In this document: piece after piece, positions 55,730 to 64,000 of the stretch
Layout: the number at the start of each line of letters is the position of its first letter
Position numbering within the stretch: position 1 is the stretch's first letter
Source: Hyposmocoma kahamanoa
Taxonomy: Eukaryota; Arthropoda; Insecta; Lepidoptera; Cosmopterigidae
Length of the DNA: 64,000 nt
Direction: 5' to 3'
Assembly (NCBI RefSeq): GCF_003589595.1
Contig: NW_020654748.1
Span: 5,404,535 to 5,468,534, forward strand
Program-made: the position numbers and the translations under genes
The notes under the pieces: model-generated
What the model saw: only the letters and a program-made list of their open reading frames with translations
The model's database searches: none
Told to the model about the DNA's origin: nothing

Positions 55730-56812
55730 TTTGTGTGACTATTTTTTATAAAGTTCTAAACACCTTTTAAGACCGACGACAGCTCTATAGAAACCACGCT
55801 CACGTCGCTTAGAGTTTACAGTTAATAACGATAAACACATATGTAGGTAATAAATGTATTACGATAACATAATATCTCACAAATTGTTTTATGAAGTAAT
55901 TTAGTAACGTGCATGTTAATTTTAGAGTAGGCTAAAGTTTAGGCACAAGTAAGAACACCTAAGTCCCTAAGTCTTCCTAGACGGAGTTTCAGGACTTGTA
56001 TTGTGTTCTAGTCAAATTTGGTTTACGCAATTACTCCGAATACTACGTTGAACGGCTCGTGCCTAATTCAACTATACCAAGTGCTTAAGTCGTCGGCTGT
56101 AGGTGTTAAATGGTGTTATGCTTAATGGCTACTAAGAATTGTGCAGAGTTATATGGTAGGGATCATCCATGAAGGCGAATTGGACGTCAATGTCTTTCTG
56201 ACACTTGATGGCTCGCTGTTCGCTCGTCTCCATTCTACAATGAGTCTTAAAGATATCTTTGTAAATTTCCAGAACCGTTTATGCCTTGAAACAAAGAGCT
56301 ATTTACAAACAAGCATTCTTTTAAGGAGAGTATTCTATAGTTGTACAATGGTCAGTTACCATACCATGCAGCTTCAAACAGGTCCAAAATATTAGGAATA
56401 TAATAAAAACTCACACCAAACTTGCAATTAGACATAATCTGTTTCTTATTATTATATTTATGGCTAGTCACCGGAGGAAAAGCGGGAAAAACTGTTTTGC
56501 TAGATCCAATGCTTTAGGTATTTACTATAAAATAACCGTCTCACAAAAAAAAAAACGATACAACTATGGATATTGTTTAAAGAATGTGTTAATATGTTAC
56601 GCGATAGGATGTGCTTTATCCGAGTATATAAAATTCCGAAAACACGCTAAAACAAAAGTCTAAAACGAATCATTCAAGAATAAAATAAATATCTAACTTT
56701 GCACATAATTTTTATATAGAGCTATTTCTCTTTAAGTACTACACTGAATCTACTAAATTTTGGTTTTCAACTAAAGCTCTAAAGTTTTCAAATTCACATT
56801 TATCCCAAAACT
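55730..56812. other. Intergenic, no supported gene
   Basis: Frames at 56141-56395 and 56460-56663 lack any recognisable domain or splice context. Confidence 0.45.
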
Positions 56813-56942
56813 TCAAATTGCCCAGGGATTTAACGATGCGCCGCGCCCCCTGCTGCCCCGTCATTCGCCATTGGGCGCTGGTCAAATTGGATCTGCGTCT
56901 AATTTCTCCGTCTATTTTTGTTTAATCATATTAATTTTGTTC
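56813..56942 (+). repeat. Dispersed GC-rich repeat, copy 2
   Basis: CAAATTGCCCAGGGATTTAA, then CGCCGCGCCCCCTGCTGCCC and TTTGTTTAATCATATTAA. It matches the minus strand of 22093-22197. Confidence 0.5.
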
Positions 56943-57473
56943 TTATCAATTGCTCCCCTCACACCTCACCTCCAAATACCTCGGCTTTGTATTTACAAAG
57001 CATTAACATTAATTTACTTTGAAACCTAAACAGATTTGAGTGAGTAACTCACTCCTTTTAACAATAATTTGTCTAGCGTAACAAAGTAATATAACTAACA
57101 AACTGTCATAGATTATAAATTCAATGTTGGTAGTAAACTGGTTTCAGACAGACGTTTAGAAGCGTCCAGGTACTGACTTACTTGTTATTACTTTAGCATT
57201 TAATTGTAATCATTATATAAAAACAAAAATATAAATGGGTACATTCTTGGTCACTGTCAATTTTGACGAGTCAAGAAGATGTTGACCATGGTTCGATCGT
57301 ACCGTAAGGGGCAGATGCTTACTAAAATACATAATATGCAAGCAGAATGTTCTATTCTCCGGCTGTGCATTATGAAACGCGCTACGTAGCGTTTGATCCT
57401 TAAATTTTGTTAATCAAGAACGAATGTGACCCTTCTGTGCGCTTTGTATAATTTTAAAGACCTAAAATGTTAA
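56943..57473. other. Intergenic, no gene recognised
   Basis: AT-rich, unassigned. Confidence 0.45.
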
Positions 57474-57690
57474 TAGCAGTAGAGCTTCTTGTGAAAGAGT
57501 TCGTCCAGGGAAGTACTGCCACCTTACCCATTTCTCCCGCCAAGCGGTAATGTGAACATTACTGCGTTCCGGTTTCGAAAAGCTAGCCCTTGGGTGCTGC
57601 TGAAAAAGATAAAAAACTCCTTGTCAAAGGCTTCGTCCAGGGAAGTACTGCCTTACCTATTTCCGCCGCCAAACAGTTAATGTAGGCTTT
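57474..57690 (+). repeat. 290-bp retroposon copy 13, partial tandem pair
   Basis: 57474-57607 begins AGCAGTAGAGCTTC and stops in the middle. 57614-57690 repeats the 5' part (CTTCGTCCAGGGAAGTACTG) and ends in a hairpin CCGCCAAACAGT..ACTGTTTGGCGG that the consensus lacks. Confidence 0.65.
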
Positions 57691-57756
57691 ACTGTTTGGC
57701 GGTTTGTTTATTCGTAAAAAGGAGGCTGTAGACGCTGCCGCGAACGCACGGGTTTA

Positions 57757-57977
57757 GGCTCAATTTATATATTGCGCCGGAACGGAATGGAAGCGAATTT
57801 TCGTGACGATATTGTACATAGCATAATGACCTTTATGGTCAATTGTGTAAACTAAATACGAGCCAAAATCTTCCGCGGAATGCGCGAGAATATACAACAT
57901 ACAATATACATAGAAATAGAAAATACAACATACAAAAATTCGCTTCCATTCCGTTGCGCCGCAATATAAATCGAGCC
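57757..57977. mobile_element. Harbinger-like MITE, 221 bp
   Basis: The inverted ends GGCTCAATTTATATATTGCG and (inverted right) GGCTCGATTTATATTGCGGC continue into a shared CAACGGAATGGAAGCGAATT-like arm. TTA flanks both sides (57754-57756, 57978-57980). No ORF. Confidence 0.8.
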
Positions 57978-57980
57978 TTA

Positions 57981-58478
57981 TGGATGCGATTCGTTTGCAG
58001 ATGATGGCATGGACATCAAACATTCCCGACGCACTACAGTAAGGGCGCATTTATTCTACACGAATTTCAATGCGATCACGCCGCGCGGAGGCCGCGTTGC
58101 CGCCGCGCAGTGACCGCGGGCATATAATTGTCATCTCAAAGAATACGCTCTCTGTTTACGTAGCTTTAACGTTTTAACTTAAATGAGCATCCTGGGCGCG
58201 CGAGTAAGCCTGGCTTGTCTTTGGTATACGCGGCGACCACGCGGCGGGCGGGCAGAGGCCGCACGGAGAAGGCGTGATAAATGGGCGGACACCGCGCGAA
58301 AACTTTCGCGTCTTGTAACTAGGCGCTTGCGCGTCAGCCCCAACAACAAGTGTGAAAGTATGAAACTTTTTCACTGGCTCAAGTCGATTCCGCATTAATA
58401 AATGTGTAGTGATTCCCTCAACCATAGGGTTGAACTCACACGTAGACTGTATTTCATTGACTGAAAAAGCCTTTAAAG
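57981..58478. other. GC-rich unassigned segment
   Basis: 58075-58340 is GC-rich with open frames but no domain. Its end, CGATTCCGCATTAATAAATG, then TGATTCCCTCA (58384-58422), recurs in diverged form at 15635-15672, so part of it is a dispersed repeat. Confidence 0.4.
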
Positions 58479-59632
58479 CAGGGGTTCCCAAACTTATTTT
58501 GCGTACTGCCCACTTTGAGAATAAATTATTTTTTAACGCTCCCATTGTTTCACCTACTTAAAAACCACTATAATTTCAAATTAAATTAATTATTGTGAGC
58601 TATATTAGCGGAGATTAAACATTCATTCTAAACGAGACTTTTACTATAACCCGCAAGAGTTAACTTGAGACCTGAGCGCAGTAAGTAGTACACAACGGCG
58701 CCGCTACACCTGCCAATGAGAATGATTATTGAAACGTAACTTTATAGTATTCAGACAGAGTATCTTTTATTCAAAATAAAAAACATACTAAACATAATCG
58801 ATTCTAATATAAAAACTAATGTGAAGGATGAATCTGGTGCTGTTTAATAAGTTTGTTGATATCAGGTTCCAATTTACTCAAGAACAACCGCAAGTCACCA
58901 CGTTCGGTAACATGCAAACGATTTATCTTTTTAGTAAGCAGCGTCGTCACAGCACTAAAACCACGTTCACACAAAATATGACGATGGGAATGCTATCAAG
59001 AATCGTTGAACGATTGACCACAATCCAGGGTACAATGCGGGATCGGTTTATGTAGCCAAAATTCTTGGTAGCCACTTTTGAACTTGATTTTTATTTCCTC
59101 GTTCGTTGTCAATTCTATAAGTTCTTCTTCCAGTTGAGGTGATATTGCTGTGTTGACATTTGAAAACGGATCCAACACCCAGCCTGGTATTTCCAAGTTC
59201 AAAATGTTCTATCGTTCCTGTATCGTTCGGTGAAGTCAATGTGGAGATTTTCCAAATGTTGGCAGTAGGCAAACAAGTCGTCGTAACCGCAGGATACTGA
59301 TAAATTCGGTAAAAATGTGAAACTCAAGTCTGCCCATATTCTTTTTGTGTAGAAGCAGCCTGGCTGCAAAAGCAGCAACAACATTTTTTGTTTTAATTAA
59401 ATTTAGTTCATCGCCTTGCAGTTGGAGAATCATATCGTTGAACAATTTATACAGGTCTGTCATGTAAGGTATATCATTGTTTGATGTAATGAGTTTCCAA
59501 GAACTCTATCACAGAGTCAAACAGGTTGTAAAATCGAGTCAGACAATTGCCTCTTGATAGCCAAAGAACTTCAGTATGAAACGACAAACGGTTGAAATCT
59601 TCGTCATTAGTAACACAAAGTTGATGAAATAA
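58479..59632 (-). pseudogene. hAT transposase remnant, ZBED5-like
   Basis: CAGGGGTTCCCAAACTTATT at 58479 is a typical hAT terminal repeat. Inward, the minus strand encodes pieces of a ZBED5/GTF2IRD2-type hAT transposase in three frames: TEVLWLSRGNCLTRFYNLFD (near 59560), LFNDMILQLQGDELNLIKTK, PFSNVNTAISPQLEEELIEL, and the dimerisation end CERGFSAVTTLLTKKINRL with TERGDLRLFLSKLEPDI (near 58850-58990). Frameshifts and stops kill it. Its upstream part is cut at 59632 by the palindromic-family repeat. Confidence 0.75.
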
Positions 59633-59714
59633 TGGGACCTGTAAAGGGCCCGAAACGTCGGTTTGTTTGAAAAAACAAATATACGCGATTTAAATCCGGA
59701 AAAATAGTTTCATT
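59633..59714 (+). repeat. Right half of the palindromic element, third copy
   Basis: TGGGACCTGTAAAGGGCCCG to the arm end AAAAATAGTTTCATTTC, nearly identical to 20391-20473. The left arm is absent. Confidence 0.75.
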
Positions 59715-60334
59715 TCATATGATATATTTCTTGAAGAAATATTTGTGTTCAATTTTTAATACTGTTAAATTTAAAAAACGATTTATAAAAAAAATAATTT
59801 GACAACGTTGTAACGTTCCATTACATACACACTAGGGAGTCCATTCCCTTTTGCAGCCGCGCGTACTTAATTGTTTTAATGCAACTGTAAGCTGTCAATC
59901 GCAGCACGTAATTTGTTAGTTCAAGTGGAAATACGACAGACGGACGTCATCAAGCTCATTTTGCAATTGGCATATTATTGAACATGCTCGTTGTCCATCA
60001 ATATTCAATTTGCTTTTGAATATAGAGTTTCATTGTATTTATTGTTTCGTGTTAAAAACAGCTTCCGAGTCATGCTTGAAGTGCGTATCGATTGAAAAGT
60101 CTCTCAGATTTTACGTGATCAAGACTTTGCAGTTCCTTAACGGAAACAGAGGCGGATGCGGAAGCATAAATACTATAAAAATCTCATCAAAATACTTTCA
60201 AACAAGACTAGTTTTTCGTTCCGGTATTTTTGTTTGGTAACGTTTTATAATATGGATTCTAAGCATTAAATACTTATAATTACACATGTACGCTTTATTT
60301 ATGAACTTCAAAGTACCTACGTGTTGTAAAGTAA
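59715..60334. other. Intergenic, no gene recognised
   Basis: It could hold decayed hAT sequence. Nothing was identified with confidence. Confidence 0.4.
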
Positions 60335-60612
60335 TAGCAGTAGAGCTCCTTGTGAAAGAGTCCATCCAGGGTAGTGATGCCACCTTACCTGTTTCTGCCA
60401 CCAAGCAGTAATGTCAGCATTACTGTGTTCCAGTTTTGAAGGGTGCTGGTGAAATTACAGGCACATGGGACTTGTCAACTGATGTCTCAGTGTGACGGAC
60501 GCAGTGGCAGTGCCCCTCAGATTTAAAGCTCTGAGAGGCACTGCAACTGTTATGGATGGCTTACCATCAGGTGCACGACTTGTTCGTCCCGGCACTTAAT
60601 ATTTAAAAAAAA
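60335..60612 (+). repeat. 290-bp retroposon copy 14
   Basis: AGCAGTAGAGCTCCTTGTGA through GTTCGTCCCGGCACTTAATA, then TTTAAAAAAAAG. Nearly full length with one small internal deletion. Confidence 0.75.
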
Positions 60613-61504
60613 GAAGAGCATGGCCTAGTATTGAAGAAATTAATGTGTTGAAATTCCGTAAACATAGTAATATTATTACTCAAGCTTGTACCATTATCGC
60701 ATTATATCTATTAAAATCTAAAGTGGCCAAGCGCCTGACTTCTCTACATGAAAAAAAAAGAAATCATCATGGTCACCGGTGTGGCCTAGCCTTAACGTAA
60801 AGAAAAAAAAATTATTTATAAGTTAGCACGAAAAGGCTGTAACTATAAAATGATATAAAAATCAGTATAAAACACCCACACCCCAAAAGGGCACGTACGT
60901 ATATGTAATGATTTTAATGCAGTATATCACGTAAAGTTTGCGTTTTACACGAGAATGATCTGTGAGCACGTCCTCTCGTTTTGAGAATTTTCATGGGAGT
61001 GATGACAAGAAACAAACAAAGTAAGATGGAAGGGAAAACGAATTCGAGAACGATTCAAAATTTTAAAGGTAAATTGTCAGGAATCAATAACAAGGCGGGA
61101 TAACGATGAAGGAGGTTAGCATCGTCACACACGTCTTCACACTGAGGCAATAACATAGATATAATACTTAAAATATGATTCGTTTCCAGCTCTAATTTAA
61201 CCAAGATCCTTAAGAAATCCTTTCATAACAGCGTAGTTTACATTCTCGCGAAACGCCTAGATATTCTTATTAGTGAAAAATTTTGGCTCACAGCCAAGAT
61301 TTTGAATTTCCCCATGAATAAATAGCCGAGACTTAAACGTACTTAGCAAAGATTTTAAGGCAAATTATGGAGTTGAAGCTTTTGCAGGCAAACGACTAGT
61401 TTACTACCTTGCTCTTTTAACTAAGCTCAGCTGTAAGCTAATTAAAATCTAAAAATAGTCTGATTTTTACTATTGTACGAACCTAACCTTTACCAAGGTA
61501 CGAC
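60613..61504. other. Intergenic, no gene recognised
   Basis: AT-rich, unassigned. Confidence 0.45.
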
Positions 61505-61620
61505 TTAGTTGCAAAGTGGTAGCAGCTTTAAGGCGACAGACTCTGGTTCAGGTCTAGTCGGATCGAGGGATATTTTCTTTGTGTTTTGTTCGATCTTTGT
61601 ATTTATAATTACGACTCTTT
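61505..61620 (+). repeat. tRNA-derived SINE, second family, diverged
   Basis: TTAGTTGCAAAGTGGTAGCA, then GACTCTGGTTCAGGTCTAGT and GTTCGATCTTTGTATTTATA. The layout matches 62850 but the A box is degraded. Confidence 0.5.
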
Positions 61621-61869
61621 AAATTATTTGTTTATTAAGAAACTGGTACAAACAAAACTTAAATCTAGGCTACAAATGGTGCAACATACAAGTGAACCGG
61701 CTTTGGCTTTTGATCCTTTCTAAATAAAAGTATTACAGAGCAAAAACCCTATTGTCTGTAATGGTCGTGTGTATTCTACCTGTTTTGACATCCGAAGCGG
61801 AGAAGTGAATACTCACAACATAGCTGATCCATCAGTTTAAAATCGCTCAGTAATCTATGGAACGAACTG

Positions 61870-62140
61870 TGTCTCGGAGTTATTCTAAATGATAAAATTC
61901 GTAACAAAGTCATCCGACAGAGACCCAAGGCCAGCGACATAGCTCGTAGAATAAACAAGTTGAAGTGGCAGTGGTCTGGCTATTTCTGTCGGATAACCGA
62001 TAATCGATGAGTGAAATAAGTTCTTGAGTGGAGAACAAGACTCGGCAAACGTAGTGTAGGACGCCCATAGAGTGACGGGACCAAATGGCGCACTAACGAG
62101 GCCTGTATCCAGCAGTGGAGTGCAATAGACTGATGATGAA
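61870..62140 (+). pseudogene. RTE-type LINE C-terminal remnant
   Basis: The plus strand reads LGVILNDKIRNKVIRQRPKA and DIARRINKLKWQWSGYFCR, then after a stop at 62008 VLEWRTRLGKRSVGRP. That is the C-terminal order of RTE-family reverse transcriptases common in insects. The remains end in CAGTGGAGTGCAATAGACTG followed by ATGATGAAG. Confidence 0.8.
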
Positions 62141-62144
62141 GTAA

Positions 62145-62844
62145 TAGTTATGTAAACACATATTGTCGTCACGTAGATTCTTTTTTTTTATAACACCAAC
62201 ATAGACAGTTAGGACCACGATAGGGTTACACCAGTTTAGGGGTGAGTAAATGATCTTAGTAGTGAATTTATAACGTTGATTTTCCACGTGGAATTAGGTG
62301 TAATTTTAACTCCATTTAATTACATTTTGATTACACAAGTTATGCGGTCGGCGATGAGGGTACGACTGGTGGCACGCGGGGTGCGGTGCGTACCAACGCT
62401 ATGCCTACAGAGCGCCTTGTAAACAGGGTAAATTTTTTGTCAAATTTTACGCGTTTCTCAAACTGTTTGGTTGTCTGCGGTCGTGGCAAGTTTCTCAAAC
62501 AAAATGTAAGTTGTTACTTAAAGGTATAGGTATTGCATCCCTGCTAAAAGTCGCCATCTATAACAGCTCTTACCGGTACTAATTGTAATTACACAGTATA
62601 GGTATCTTCATCAATTGACTACATATTACAGTAGTATTAAGTAGATTACACGTAACATTATCTATCACACATAACTATTGTAACCAGTGACTTCTCAACA
62701 GTAAATATTGGCGTAACAAATTCGACATACCTAGATAATAATAATAATAATAATACGAGTAACAATATTAATACTTCTCACAGATAGCACTACGACAAAT
62801 AAGTCGTTAAAAGATCTGCAATAAGCACATAGAAAAATTCATAA
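62145..62844. other. Intergenic, no gene recognised
   Basis: Unassigned, with an AATAATAATAATAATAATAA microsatellite at about 62735-62755. Confidence 0.45.
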
Positions 62845-62975
62845 ATTCCGCTTGTTCGTTCCGTGATTTAGTTGGCATAGCGTCTGGCACGGTTTGCTCG
62901 AAAACGTTGGTTCGATTCCAGCAGGATCGAAGGCATTTTTTCTAAGTCTTTTAATCTATGTATCAATAATTATAA
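62845..62975 (+). repeat. tRNA-derived SINE, second family
   Basis: GTGATTTAGTTGGCATAGCG, then TCTGGCACGGTTTGCTCGAA and AACGTTGGTTCGATTCCAGC. This is the best-preserved A and B boxes of the family. Confidence 0.7.
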
Positions 62976-64000
62976 CAAACTGGTGGAGGGATTTCACAAA
63001 AATAATTGAATATCATGGTGGCAAACATCGAGACATAATAAAAAACTCAAAAAAATTGTAATATTCATACGAGCGTGTATGTATGTATGCATGTATTCAT
63101 ACCGTTTATAGTAATTATTCGATATGATTAAAAAAAAACAAAACTTCGTAACAAAATCATTGTGGTAATAAATAATGAAGTAAGTAGTTCTATTTTACTT
63201 ACAAAACTTTTCTTCTAATTAGACTACTTACCTCAGTTAAGTAATTCTTAAATTAAACATAAAAATCAAGGCTCGAAGTGATAATTAACGCAATAATTAT
63301 CTTAATAAATATAAAAAAATAATATAATATCTTGATACAGTTATAATGTATAATAATTCTATATTCAAGTTTTTTATCATATGTATTTTCGTTAATGGCA
63401 ACACACTTTTACTTAATTTTTGGGGATATTTCTACCGTACTACATGTTTTATCTAATCACATTATAGTACTACCCTGTTGCTTGCGGAACATCACTAGGC
63501 TTAAGAAAAAAACTCATAGAATGTAACCGTTTGCATGACGTATCAGAAATACACACATGTTTAATGCAGATATAAAATTAAATTATGTCTTACTGCGGTT
63601 AAATATTTTTTTTTAACCGATATAAAAACTTTTTTAGTGTTCACAGAGGAGATAAATTACATAATTATTCGTTTCCTATATGGGCAATTATTATAAAGTT
63701 ACGTTATGTCGCTGTTCATAGCTGTCAAAAAGAGGATGCTATATTCTACTTCTTCTTTATTTATTAGTGGCTTGTTCTGTGTCTTTCACAATTCTGCTAA
63801 GAGGATGCTATATTGGCTCGACTATAGCACTCTGGACGTATTCAAACGTGTCAAATGTCAATCTCAAAAAAAGTCACGTACCAAATCGTTTTCCCAAAGA
63901 TAAGATTTTTCTATATTCCGTCAAAAGTTAAAGATATTAAAGTATGAATCAGCGTGGATAATTATCGGATATGTATCAGATAAATACCATGATAATATTA
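62976..64000. other. Intergenic, no gene recognised
   Basis: AT-rich to the window end. The only open frame of note, 63706-63903, has no recognisable domain. Confidence 0.45.

Noticed and set aside
62860..62935. tRNA gene on the plus strand
   Set aside because: Good promoter boxes, but the ends do not pair and related copies share non-tRNA downstream sequence. It is a SINE.
1..64000. CRISPR arrays, rRNA, bacterial operons or a new defence system
   Set aside because: No regularly spaced repeats, ribosome-binding sites or clustered intact genes. The repeats present are eukaryotic mobile elements.

Overview
The window looks like nuclear DNA of an insect, most probably a moth or butterfly. It is AT-rich and intron-rich. 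It is full of repeats typical of Lepidoptera: tRNA-derived SINEs ending in GATGATGAT, a Helitron-like end with CAGCTAG, mariner, rosa-type and hAT elements, and LINE ends reading CCACCTCCCATCAAGTGGC. No rRNA, CRISPR array, bacterial operon or convincing free-standing tRNA gene was found. Host genes occupy only a few kilobases of sequence.

Two host genes are well supported, both on the + strand. The first is a secreted pancreatic-type triacylglycerol lipase. Ten exons between 12582 and 30970 join in phase, and a candidate signal-peptide exon lies at 10458-10548 behind a possible TATA promoter. Ser, Asp and His of the catalytic triad, a full-length lid loop and a C-terminal PLAT domain are all present. 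Its introns hold SINEs, MITEs, a hAT element, a Helitron-like copy, a degraded mariner and many copies of a roughly 290-bp retroposon. The second is an intronless THUMPD1/Tan1 homologue (35065-35928), the adaptor for tRNA cytidine acetylation. The two genes have no evident functional link.

Layout: 1-5800 is intergenic with SINEs and an inserted MITE. 5820-8200 is a LINE pseudogene cut by a decayed Ty1/copia element. 8200-10160 is unassigned. 10165-31200 is the lipase gene. 31405-33606 is a three-level nest of mobile elements. 33590-34630 is a repeat cluster. 34640-36500 is the THUMPD1 gene. 36500-64000 is intergenic, with a dead Tc1 element, LINE fragments, a near-complete DD41D (rosa-type) mariner with almost perfect terminal repeats, a hAT/ZBED5-like remnant, an RTE remnant and several MITEs.

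The value for discovery is mostly structural. Several insertions can be read to the base with target-site duplications, giving relative ages. There is a multi-copy retroposon family with an A-rich tail and no recognised source. One palindromic family carries a hammerhead-like core. Several near-perfect hairpins look like template-switch products. I did not find a new defence or metabolic system. All calls were made by eye from sequence and translation, with no database search.
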